DNA of 64,000 nt, taken from contig AP019701.1 in NCBI GenBank assembly GCA_006738865.1, forward strand, positions 4,584,001-4,648,000, read 5' to 3'. Source of the stretch: Allostella sp. ATCC 35155. Lineage in GTDB: Bacteria > Pseudomonadota > Alphaproteobacteria > ATCC43930 > Allostellaceae. The position numbers were made by a program, and so were the translations under genes. The notes beneath the pieces were generated by a model. The model was not told the origin of the DNA. It searched no databases and saw nothing but the letters and a program-made list of their open reading frames with translations. Within the stretch, counting starts at the first letter, position 1. Each line of letters begins with the position of its first letter. Positions 13,319-20,684 of the stretch are shown here, piece by piece.

Positions 13319-14452
13319 CTACCGGTGCGCGTCGTCGTCGAGATAGTCGGCCGACTGCATCTCCTGCAGGCGCGACGCCGTGCGCTGGAACTCGAACGCC
13401 CCGTCACCGGCGGGGTAGAGCCCCTCGGGTTCGTCCTCGGCCGAGCAGAGGAAGCGCACGCGCCGGTCGTAGAGGGCGTCGATCAGCGTGACGAACCGCT
13501 TGGCGACGTCGCGGCGGTCCCGCCCCATCCGCGGCACGTCCGACAGGATCACCGCGTCGAAGTGATCGGCGATCGCGAGATAGTCGGCGGGGCCGAGCGG
13601 CCGGCCGCAGAGTTCCTCGAAGCCGAACCACGCGACGCGGCGGGCGGCCCTGGGCACCCGCAGCCGCCGGCCCAATACCGCGATCTCCTCCGGCGTCCCG
13701 GCCGCGCCCGCGGTCAGGTCCGCGAAGGCCGCGGCCAGGGCCGCCTCGGCCTCGGGCCCCGGCGGCACATGATAGAGCCGGTGGTCCTTCAGCCGGTCGA
13801 GCCGGTAGTCAACGGCCCCCGCCAGTTCGAGCACGTCGAGCTTTTCCTCGATCAGCGCGATGAAGGGCAGGAAGCGCTCGCGCTGCAGCCCGTCCTTGTA
13901 GAGGTCGCGTGGCGGCCGGTTCGAGGTCGCGACGACCACCACGCCCGCCTCGAACAGCGCCTGGAACAGCCGGCCGAGAATCATCGCGTCGGCGATGTCG
14001 CTGACCTGGAATTCGTCGAAGCAGAGGAGCCAGGCCTCGCCCGCCAGTTCCTGGGCCAGCGGCTGCAGCGGGTCGCCCGCATTCGCCTTGCGCCACTCGT
14101 GCAGGCGGCGATGCACGTCCTGCATGAAGGCGTGGAAATGGACCCGCCGCTTCGCCTCGACCGGCGCCACGTCGAAGAAGAGGTCCATCAGCATCGACTT
14201 GCCGCGGCCGACCTCGCCATAGATGTAGAGGCCCTGCGGCGCCGGATCGGGGCGTCGGGTCAGGCCCAGCCGCGCCCGCCAGCCGCCGCTGCCGGTCTGC
14301 GGCCGGTAGCCCGTCAGCGCGTGCCACAGGCTCTCCAGCTTCTCGGCGGCCAGCGCCTGCATGGGATCGGAGCGCAGGTCGCCGCGGCGCACGAGGCCGC
14401 GGTACCGGGCGAGCGGCGACGCCGCGGCGGGGGATTGGGACGTATCGGGCAT
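13319..14452 (-). CDS. zapE: AFG1/ZapE family ATPase
   Basis: P-loop ATPase of the AFG1/ZapE family; the E. coli member associates with the Z-ring and the mitochondrial one takes part in membrane-protein quality control. The 377-aa protein has Walker A YGEVGRGKSMLMDLFF, the family segment HFHAFMQDVHRRLH, Walker B LLCFDEFQVSDIADA, and the sensor VVATSNRPP. ATG start; length typical. In many alphaproteobacteria this gene sits next to mdh; here a TTT operon lies between them. Identity is firm, the precise role in this organism is not. Confidence 0.92.
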   Translation of the reverse strand: MPDTSQSPAAASPLARYRGLVRRGDLRSDPMQALAAEKLESLWHALTGYRPQTGSGGWRARLGLTRRPDPAPQGLYIYGEVGRGKSMLMDLFFDVAPVEAKRRVHFHAFMQDVHRRLHEWRKANAGDPLQPLAQELAGEAWLLCFDEFQVSDIADAMILGRLFQALFEAGVVVVATSNRPPRDLYKDGLQRERFLPFIALIEEKLDVLELAGAVDYRLDRLKDHRLYHVPPGPEAEAALAAAFADLTAGAAGTPEEIAVLGRRLRVPRAARRVAWFGFEELCGRPLGPADYLAIADHFDAVILSDVPRMGRDRRDVAKRFVTLIDALYDRRVRFLCSAEDEPEGLYPAGDGAFEFQRTASRLQEMQSADYLDDDAHR

Positions 14453-14555
14453 GGAACCGGGCGATAGATAGCCGTCGCGGCCCGGATTGCAACATTCGAT
14501 CTCACGCCCGATGCCCCGCCGGACGCGCGGTCCGGCGGGGCTCGGCGGTTGCCGT

Positions 14556-15467
14556 TCAGGATTCGGCGACGCAGCGGTTGGCGATGGTGCCGATGCCTGC
14601 GACCACGCATTCCACGAGATCGCCCGGCCGGAGCCAGGCTTCGCTGCCGACGTCGCCGGTCGCGATATAGTCGCCGGGCTTCAGCGTCATCGCCTCGGCA
14701 CAATCCCGGATCTGGGCCGCGACCGAAAAGACCATGTCGCTGGTATGGACGACCTCGTGGTCCTTGCCGTTGACCCGCACCGTCAGCGTGACGTTCTGCG
14801 GGTCGGGCGCGTAGGCACGCGGCACGATCCACGGACCGGTCGGGGCGAAGCTGTCGAAGATCTTGTTCTTGGGGAAGGACAGGCCGCGCGCCGTCACGTC
14901 GTTGAAGGCGGTGTAGCCATATACGCAGTCCAGCGCGTCCTCCTCGCGCACGCCCTTGGCCGGACGGCCGATGACGACGCAGAGTTCCGCGCCGGAGGCC
15001 GTACGCTCGGGCCAGACCTTCGGGATGACGATGTCCTCCATGTTGCCGACCAGCGCCGACGTCGGCTTCATGAAGATCTGCGGGCTCTTCGCCATCTGCT
15101 GCCCGGTGGCGACGGCATGGGTCGGGAAGATGAGGCCCATGCACAGGATCTTCTCGGGATCGGGGACCGGAGGCAGCAGGCGCGTCTCCGCAAGCGGGGT
15201 ACGGAGCACGCGGCCCAGCCACCTGGCTCGGCCCTGTTCCTTGACGTGGGTGGCGGCGGAGATCGCCGCATCCACCCCGGCATCGCCCAGCGCGATGAAG
15301 GACCGCATCGCTGCCGGCAGGAAAGACGGCCCCTTGCCGCCGCGGCCGTCGGCCAGCGCTGCGGCATGGCAGTCGGGAATGTCCCAAACCGCATCGTCGT
15401 CGACGATGCCGATCGAGGTCGTGCCGCCGCGCTGATAGGTGACCAAACGAACTGGCTCGAGGGCCAT
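14556..15467 (-). CDS. Fumarylacetoacetate hydrolase family protein
   Basis: FAH-superfamily metal-dependent hydrolase, isomerase or decarboxylase acting on 2-oxo or enol acids. The 303-aa protein has a small N-terminal domain (RLVTYQRGGTTSIGIVDDDAVWDI) and the FAH core: ILCMGLIFPTHAVATGQQ, FMKPTSALVGNMEDIVIP, the metal ligand Glu in GAELCVVIG, and GYTAFNDVTARG. The start gives MALEPVRL; the frame continues upstream without stop, but that is out of frame with the Bug gene. It lies 50 bp after that gene, so the transporter probably supplies its substrate or a precursor. Exact reaction unknown. Confidence 0.88.
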   Translation of the reverse strand: MALEPVRLVTYQRGGTTSIGIVDDDAVWDIPDCHAAALADGRGGKGPSFLPAAMRSFIALGDAGVDAAISAATHVKEQGRARWLGRVLRTPLAETRLLPPVPDPEKILCMGLIFPTHAVATGQQMAKSPQIFMKPTSALVGNMEDIVIPKVWPERTASGAELCVVIGRPAKGVREEDALDCVYGYTAFNDVTARGLSFPKNKIFDSFAPTGPWIVPRAYAPDPQNVTLTVRVNGKDHEVVHTSDMVFSVAAQIRDCAEAMTLKPGDYIATGDVGSEAWLRPGDLVECVVAGIGTIANRCVAES

Positions 15468-15517
15468 CTTTTCCACTCCCACGAAGTTCCGGTGTCCTGG
15501 GTCGTCCGGCAGCCCGG

Positions 15518-16477
15518 TCAGCTGCCGAAGAATTCCCGATAGGCGGCGTCCTGCGCCTTCAGGAAGGCCATGAAGGCGGGTCCGTCGAGGTAGCGGATGC
15601 CGAAGCCCTGCTTCTCCATGAACTGCTTGAAGCGCGGATCGGCGACGGCCTTGGCGACCGCGGCCTGCATTCTCTCGACGACGGGTGCCGGCACGCCGGG
15701 CGGAAGCGCCAGGCCGCGCCAGGTGCCGAGGGTGATGTCGAGACCCTGCGACTTGGCGGTCGGAACCGAGGAAAAGGCCTCGACCCGCTCGGGCGCCGTC
15801 ACGGCCAGCATCCGGGCAAGGCCGCCCTCGACCTGCGCGCGGACCTCCGCGGCGCTGACCGTCACTGCCTCGATATGGCCGCCGAGCATGTCGCGGGTCG
15901 CCGGCGCTGCGCCGTTGTAGGGCACATGGACGAGCTTGAGGTCGGCCTTCCGCTCGAGCTCGACCGCGACCATGTGCCAGGTGCCGCCCTTGCCGCTGTT
16001 GCCGACGCGGACCTTGCCGGGGTTGGCCTTGGCGTGGGCCACGAACTCCTGCAGCGACGTCCAAGGCGCGTTCGCCGCCACGGTGACCGCGCCGGGATCC
16101 GAATTGACCATCGCCAGCGGCGTCAGCTCGGTGAAGCTGAGCTTGCTGGTGCCGAGGATGGGTGCGGTCAGGAGCTGCGGCGTGATGAAGCCGAAGGTGT
16201 AGCCATCCGGCTCCGCCTGGCGGATCGCGGTATGGCCGACGACACCGGCTCCGCCCGGCTTGTTGATGACGGGGATCGGTGTCCCGAGGATCTCCGAAAG
16301 GATCGGGGCGAGCGCGCGGCCGACCTGGTCGGTGCCGCCGCCGGGGGACCATGGCACGATGAACTCGATCGGCTTGGACGGCCATTCGGCCGCCGTCGCG
16401 CCGCCGGGTGTCGCGAATGCAAGCGCTATCAACGAAAAGGTGGCCGTTGCCAGACGGCAAGCCGTGTTGGAACGCAT
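15518..16477 (-). CDS. Bug-type periplasmic substrate-binding protein (second TTT system)
   Basis: Periplasmic carboxylate receptor of a second TTT system. The 319-aa protein has a Sec signal peptide (MRSNTACRLATATFSLIALA, cleavage after TAA) and the Bug core IEFIVPWSPGGGTDQVGRAL followed by VINKPGGAGVVGHTAI. I chose the ATG with GGAGGAG ten bases upstream; earlier in-frame starts would extend into the regulatory region. It is transcribed divergently from its tctB and tctA partners, and the FAH-family gene follows on the same strand. Confidence 0.9.
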   Translation of the reverse strand: MRSNTACRLATATFSLIALAFATPGGATAAEWPSKPIEFIVPWSPGGGTDQVGRALAPILSEILGTPIPVINKPGGAGVVGHTAIRQAEPDGYTFGFITPQLLTAPILGTSKLSFTELTPLAMVNSDPGAVTVAANAPWTSLQEFVAHAKANPGKVRVGNSGKGGTWHMVAVELERKADLKLVHVPYNGAAPATRDMLGGHIEAVTVSAAEVRAQVEGGLARMLAVTAPERVEAFSSVPTAKSQGLDITLGTWRGLALPPGVPAPVVERMQAAVAKAVADPRFKQFMEKQGFGIRYLDGPAFMAFLKAQDAAYREFFGS

Positions 16478-16544
16478 GACAGTCTCCTCCATTCCGGATC
16501 TGACGTCCGGCTCGTGTGTGGACCGCTTCTGGGCAGACCCGAAA

Positions 16545-16560
16545 GGTATACCATCATACC
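16545..16560. promoter_or_regulatory. Candidate operator in divergent TTT promoter
   Basis: The self-complementary octamer GGTATACC (16545-16552) is followed by ATCATACC, so GGTAT and ATACC also form a 5-bp inverted repeat across the site. It lies in the 184-bp divergent promoter between the Bug gene and tctB. The motif resembles FadR-subfamily GntR operators (TGGTATACCA). No GntR gene is in this window, so the regulator would be encoded elsewhere. Inference only. Confidence 0.35.
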
Positions 16561-16661
16561 GAGACCGAATGCGCCCCAAAATTCGATCATTCTATTGCGC
16601 CGATCCTCGCAGGCATGTTTCCTGGACACCAATCAACAACGCATTCCGGGAGTCGACGTCC

Positions 16662-17111
16662 ATGGCCAGACTGGTTTCGGCGCCGATCGATCTTGCAACA
16701 GGCATACTTCTGGCGGGGCTCGGAACAGCCGCATTATGGATCGGCTGGGACTGGCCGGCCGGCTCGCTGGCGGAGATGCAGGCCGGCTTCTTTCCCCGCC
16801 TTCTCGCCGCGGCGCTCGTCCTCGGCGGGCTGGCCCTGATCGGTCGATCGGTGCTGACGAACGGGGAGCCGATGCCGCGCATCTCCTGGCGGCCGGTGCT
16901 CGGCGTGACGGCTGCCGTCATCGCCTTCGCCCTGACGCTGGAGCGATTGGGGCTCGTCATCGCGATCCTGACGGTGGTGGTCATCGGCAGCACCGCCGGC
17001 GCCGGCCTCCGGCCATTGCCCCTGCTGCTGCTGTGGCTCGTGTTGACCGTACTGTGCGGGGTGATCTTCGTCTGGGGCGTGGGCCTCCCGATCCAGCTTG
17101 CCCCGTTCTGA
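16662..17111 (+). CDS. Tripartite tricarboxylate transporter small subunit, TctB-like (second system)
   Basis: A 149-aa, four-helix membrane protein. MARLVSAPIDLATGILLAGL begins a hydrophobic hairpin, and GSLAEMQAGFFPRLLAAALV is the characteristic TctB segment (G-x-x-x-M-x-x-G-F-F-P). The C-terminus GVGLPIQLAPF matches the family. Chosen ATG at 16662; the frame is open further upstream but those residues have no TctB character and overlap the divergent promoter. It ends 13 bp before the TctA-like gene. Confidence 0.85.
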   Translation: MARLVSAPIDLATGILLAGLGTAALWIGWDWPAGSLAEMQAGFFPRLLAAALVLGGLALIGRSVLTNGEPMPRISWRPVLGVTAAVIAFALTLERLGLVIAILTVVVIGSTAGAGLRPLPLLLLWLVLTVLCGVIFVWGVGLPIQLAPF

Positions 17112-17124
17112 TCGGCCGGGACCG

Positions 17125-18621
17125 ATGGACATTCTCGGCAACCTGACGCTCGGCTTCTTAACCGCAACCACGCCCAACAATCTGCTGTTCTGCCTGCTCG
17201 GCTGCCTGCTCGGTACGCTGATCGGCGTGCTGCCGGGCCTCGGGCCGACCGCGACGATTGCGCTTCTCCTGCCGATCACCTTCTACCTGGAGCCGGTCAC
17301 CGCCCTCATCATGCTCGCCGGCATCTACTACGGCTCGCAGTATGGCGGCTCGACCACGGCGATCCTCGTCCGCATCCCGGGCGAGTCGGCTTCGGTCGTG
17401 ACCTGTCTCGACGGGCACGAGATGGCACGCCAGGGCCGAGCGGGCGCGGCACTCGCGGTGGCGGCGCTGAGTTCGCTGTTCGCCGGCTGCATCGCGACGG
17501 TGGCGATCGCCGCCCTGGGGCCGCCGCTCGCGATGATCGCGCTCGAATTCGGGCCGGCGGAGTATGTCTCGCTGATGGTTCTCGGCCTGATCAGCGCCGT
17601 GGTGCTGGCGCACGGATCGGTCCTGAAGGCGATCATGATGATCTTCGTCGGGCTGCTGCTCGGGCTGGTCGGCATCGACGTCAATTCGGGCGAGCAGCGG
17701 TTCACCTTCGGCCTGCCCGAACTCTTCGAAGGCATCGGCTTCGTCACCCTGGCGATGGGCCTCTTCGGACTGGCGGAGATCATCGGCAACCTCGAGGAGA
17801 CGGCCGGCAAGGGGCGGGTTACGGCGGCGCTCTCCCGCCTCTGGCCCACCCGGGAGGATGTTCGCCGGTCGGCGCCGGCGGCCGTCCGCGGCACGCTGCT
17901 CGGCACCGCGCTCGGCATCCTGCCCGGCGGCGGCTCGACCCTATCGGCGTTCGCCGCCTACGCGCTCGAGAAGAAGGTCTCCCGCGATCCCGGCCAGTTC
18001 GGCCACGGCGCCGTCGAGGGCGTGGCGGGGCCTGAGGCAGCCAACAATGCCGCCTCGCAATCCTGCTTCATCCCGATGATGAGCCTGGGCATTCCGCCGT
18101 CCGCCATCATGGCGCTGATGATCGGTGCGCTTACGATCCACGGCATCACGCCCGGCCCGCAGGTCATGACGAACCATCCGGAACTGTTCTGGGGGATGGT
18201 CGCCAGCATGTGGATCGGCAATCTGATCCTGGTCGTGCTCAACCTGCCGCTGATCGGGCTGTGGGTGCGCATCCTCAACGTCCCCTACGCCTTTCTCTTC
18301 CCGGCGATCCTGGTCTTCTGCTGCATCGGCGCCTTCAGCGTGAACAACAGCGCGTTCGAAGTGATCCTGATGGCCGGCTTCGGGGTCTTCGGCTACGTCC
18401 TGCGCAAGCTCGGCTGCGAGCCCGCCCCGCTGCTGCTGGGCTTCGTCCTCGGCCCGATGCTGGAAGAGAACTTCCGCCGTGCCATGCTGCTGGCCTATGG
18501 CGATGCCACGGTCTTCGTGACGCGGCCGATCAGCGCCGGCCTCCTTCTCGCCGCCCTCGCGGTGCTGCTCCTGATCGTCGCCCCATCCTTCCGGCGGGCG
18601 CGGGAGGAGCTTCGGGAATAG
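17125..18621 (+). CDS. Tripartite tricarboxylate transporter large permease, TctA-like (second system)
   Basis: A 498-aa, roughly 12-helix TTT permease. The start MDILGNLTLGFLTATTPNNL is the usual TctA N-terminus. Motifs: GTLIGVLPGLGPTATIALLL, VRIPGESASVVTCLDGHEMA, FTFGLPELFEGIGFV and LGIPPSAIMALMIGAL. With the divergent Bug protein and TctB it makes a complete second transporter, about 5 kb from the first and in opposite orientation. The two TctA proteins differ widely in sequence, so they are separate subfamilies, not a recent duplication. Confidence 0.92.
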   Translation: MDILGNLTLGFLTATTPNNLLFCLLGCLLGTLIGVLPGLGPTATIALLLPITFYLEPVTALIMLAGIYYGSQYGGSTTAILVRIPGESASVVTCLDGHEMARQGRAGAALAVAALSSLFAGCIATVAIAALGPPLAMIALEFGPAEYVSLMVLGLISAVVLAHGSVLKAIMMIFVGLLLGLVGIDVNSGEQRFTFGLPELFEGIGFVTLAMGLFGLAEIIGNLEETAGKGRVTAALSRLWPTREDVRRSAPAAVRGTLLGTALGILPGGGSTLSAFAAYALEKKVSRDPGQFGHGAVEGVAGPEAANNAASQSCFIPMMSLGIPPSAIMALMIGALTIHGITPGPQVMTNHPELFWGMVASMWIGNLILVVLNLPLIGLWVRILNVPYAFLFPAILVFCCIGAFSVNNSAFEVILMAGFGVFGYVLRKLGCEPAPLLLGFVLGPMLEENFRRAMLLAYGDATVFVTRPISAGLLLAALAVLLLIVAPSFRRAREELRE

Positions 18622-18629
18622 GGCGCCGT

Positions 18630-19085
18630 TCAGAGGCCCGCGATCTGCTGCCGCCACCAGTCGCCCATCATGCGCAGGAGCGCGACGTCGGCGAGGCCGT
18701 GGCGGGCGGGATGGCCGGGCCGCAGGCGGTCGAGGCCGGCATGGCGGACGGTGACCCGGGTGCCGCCCGGAACGGCCGCGAAGCGGACCTCGACCTCGGT
18801 CTCCTCGCCCGGCGCGTAGTTCGGATTGCGCCAGGAGAAGGCGAGCCGGCGCCCCGGTTCCCAGGCGCGGATGCGACCGACCTCGAACTCCGTGCCGTCG
18901 GGGTAGGCTTCCAGCAACCGGCCGTCCGGACCCGGCTCGAACCGCATCGTGCCGTCGCCGGCCGGCCGGAAGCGGTAGACCGGCCCCCGCCGCCACCAGC
19001 GATCGACCTCGACCGTGAAGAGGCGGAAGGCGGTCTCGGGATCGGCCGCGACCGTCGTCGCCACCATCACCGCGGCGCCGCTCAT
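18630..19085 (-). CDS. SRPBCC (AHSA1-like) domain protein
   Basis: A 151-aa START/Bet v1-fold protein of the activator-of-Hsp90-ATPase type. N-terminal VATTVAADPETAFRLFTVEV and RWWRRGPVYRF, then FEVGRIRAWEPGRRLAFSW and EVEVRFAAVPGGTRVTVRH are typical. Such proteins often follow an ArsR-type regulator and are thought to bind small hydrophobic ligands. The start overlaps the ArsR stop by four bases (ATGA). Last gene of the VOC-ArsR-SRPBCC operon; it converges with tctA, 8 bp apart. Confidence 0.88.
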   Translation of the reverse strand: MSGAAVMVATTVAADPETAFRLFTVEVDRWWRRGPVYRFRPAGDGTMRFEPGPDGRLLEAYPDGTEFEVGRIRAWEPGRRLAFSWRNPNYAPGEETEVEVRFAAVPGGTRVTVRHAGLDRLRPGHPARHGLADVALLRMMGDWWRQQIAGL

Positions 19086-19429
19086 TCGTCCTGCCCTCCG
19101 CGGGCATCGACGTGGGTGCGGAAGGCGTCGAGCTGGTCGCTCCAGTAACCCGCCACCGCCTGCAGCCACCCCTCCAGCTCCTGGAAGGGCTCCGGCCGCA
19201 GCCGGTAGAGCCGCGCCCGCGCATCCTCGGCGACCGCCACCTCCTCGATGATCCGGCACTGGCGCAGGACCCGCAGATGCTTGCTCATCGCCGGCGGCGC
19301 CAGCGCCAGCCGGCGTGCCAGCTCGCCCGCGCGGACGGGCCCGTGCCGCAGGATATCGACGGCGCGCCGGCGGGCCGGATCGGCCAGCGCCGCCAGCGCC
19401 CGGTCGATGCCGGCCTCGGCCGGCGTCAT
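19082..19429 (-). CDS. ArsR-family winged-helix transcriptional regulator
   Basis: A 115-aa winged-helix protein: LAALADPARRRAVDILRHGP, then VRAGELARRLALAPPAMSKHLRVLRQ as recognition helix, and a C-terminal RLRPEPFQELEGWLQAVAGYW. There is no metal-binding ELCVCDL-type motif, so this is the SdpR/AHSA1-linked type rather than an arsenic sensor. The start overlaps the VOC stop and the stop overlaps the SRPBCC start, each by four bases. It probably represses its own operon, for which a palindrome before the first gene is a good candidate operator. Confidence 0.92.
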   Translation of the reverse strand: MTPAEAGIDRALAALADPARRRAVDILRHGPVRAGELARRLALAPPAMSKHLRVLRQCRIIEEVAVAEDARARLYRLRPEPFQELEGWLQAVAGYWSDQLDAFRTHVDARGGQDE

Positions 19430-19866
19430 GTGCGGTATTCGACCGTGAGGCCCGTGGCCTTGCGCATGTCCTCGGCCGAGACGTCCCGGACATGCTGGCC
19501 GAAGTTCCAGTGGTGGCCCTCGGGATCGGCCGCGCGATAGGTGCGGTCGCCGTAGAACTGGTCGCTCGGCTCGGCGACGATGCGCGCGCCCGCCGCGCGC
19601 GCCCGCGCGCAATGGGCGTCGACGTCGGCCACCGCGACATGCACCGTCTGCGTGTTGGCGCCGCCGGCGGAGCGCGGACTCCGGGCCCAGTCGGACCAGC
19701 CGCTGGGCCCCAGCATGACGGTGCCGCCCTCGGCCGCGAGTTCGGCGTGCTGAACGCGGCCGGCGTCGTCAGTCACCATCAAGGTGGGCTGGAACCCGAA
19801 TGCCGCCTCCAGGAACGTGATCGCGGCGTTGGGGTCGTCATAGGTGAGGGCGGGCATGACGCTCAT
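19426..19866 (-). CDS. VOC (glyoxalase/bleomycin resistance-like) family protein
   Basis: A 146-aa VOC-superfamily protein with two beta-alpha-beta-beta-beta units: MPALTYDDPNAAITFLEAAFG starts the first, TQTVHVAVADVDAHCARARA the second, ending with YRAADPEGHHWNFGQ. It belongs to the subgroup often described as PhnB-like or glyoxalase-like, of unknown reaction. First gene of a three-gene overlapping operon with an ArsR regulator and an SRPBCC protein, a recurrent trio. Start MSVMPALTY chosen; a longer frame would cross the inverted repeats. Confidence 0.88.
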   Translation of the reverse strand: MSVMPALTYDDPNAAITFLEAAFGFQPTLMVTDDAGRVQHAELAAEGGTVMLGPSGWSDWARSPRSAGGANTQTVHVAVADVDAHCARARAAGARIVAEPSDQFYGDRTYRAADPEGHHWNFGQHVRDVSAEDMRKATGLTVEYRT

Positions 19867-19914
19867 CGGACACTCCAATCCATTTCCATTTTTGGAAATA
19901 GTATCCGATGAGCG
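19860..19914. promoter_or_regulatory. Nested inverted repeats over the VOC/ArsR operon start
   Basis: Outer arms CGCTCATCGGA (19860-19870) and TCCGATGAGCG (19904-19914) are a perfect 11-bp inverted repeat; the left arm contains the VOC start codon. Inside it lies a perfect 7-bp palindrome, ATTTCCA-TTTT-TGGAAAT (19882-19899), AT-rich in a GC-rich genome. The inner palindrome is the likely ArsR operator. The outer arms could sequester the start codon in a hairpin, or bring a second binding site. Confidence 0.5.
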
Positions 19915-19934
19915 CAATTACAAGCGTGCTGACC

Positions 19935-20684
19935 TCACAGCCCGCCGGTCGCGCGGAGCGTCCCGCCATGGCAATAGGCGGCCGCATCGGACAGAAGGAA
20001 CAGGATCTGTCCGGCGACCTCCTCCGGCGAAGCCGCCCGACCGAGCGGAACGAGCGAGACCATGCGCGCAACCCGGCCGGGCTCGCCGGCCGCGGCGTGG
20101 ATGTCGGTGTCGGTCAGGCCGGGCGCGATGCCGACGACCCGGATGCCCTCCCCCGCCACCTCCTTGGCGAGGCCGATGGTCAGGCTGTCGATCGCCCCCT
20201 TGGAGGCCGCATACCACACGAACTCCCCCGCACTGCCGCGACTGGCCGCGCCCGAGGAGACGTTGACGATGACGCCGCCCCCACCGCCCCGCGCGGTCGA
20301 CATGCGTCGCACCGCCTCCCGGGCGCAGAGGAAGGCGCCCAGCACGTTGACCCGGAAGACCTGGTCGAGCGTCTCGGCCGAGACGTCGGCGACGCGGCCG
20401 ATCGGCCCGCAGATCCCGGCATTGTTGACGAGGCCCGTCAGCGGTCCGAGGGCGGCAGCGGCCTCGAACATGCCGAGCACGTCGGCCTCGACCGCGACGT
20501 CGCCGGCGACCGCGGCCGCCCGGCCGCCCACCGCCTGGATGTCGGCAACGACGCCGGCCGCAGCCGCCGCGTCGCGGGCATAGTTGACGCAGACGGCATA
20601 GCCGGCCTTCGCCGCGGCCCGGGCGGTGGCGGCGCCGATGCCGCGGCTGCCGCCGGTGACGAGCAGCACCCCCCGCGCGCTCAT
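19935..20684 (-). CDS. SDR-family NAD(P)-dependent oxidoreductase
   Basis: Classical short-chain dehydrogenase, 249 aa: cofactor loop TGGSRGIGAATA near residue 10, NNAGICGP, catalytic Ser in VNVSSGAAS, catalytic YAASK, and the PGLTDTDIH loop. The charge pattern after beta-2 (CVNYARD) suggests NADP(H). It overlaps the preceding dehydrogenase gene by four bases (ATGA) and is the last gene of a dioxygenase-dehydrogenase-SDR operon, so it probably acts in the same catabolic route. Substrate unknown. Confidence 0.93.
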   Translation of the reverse strand: MSARGVLLVTGGSRGIGAATARAAAKAGYAVCVNYARDAAAAAGVVADIQAVGGRAAAVAGDVAVEADVLGMFEAAAALGPLTGLVNNAGICGPIGRVADVSAETLDQVFRVNVLGAFLCAREAVRRMSTARGGGGGVIVNVSSGAASRGSAGEFVWYAASKGAIDSLTIGLAKEVAGEGIRVVGIAPGLTDTDIHAAAGEPGRVARMVSLVPLGRAASPEEVAGQILFLLSDAAAYCHGGTLRATGGL

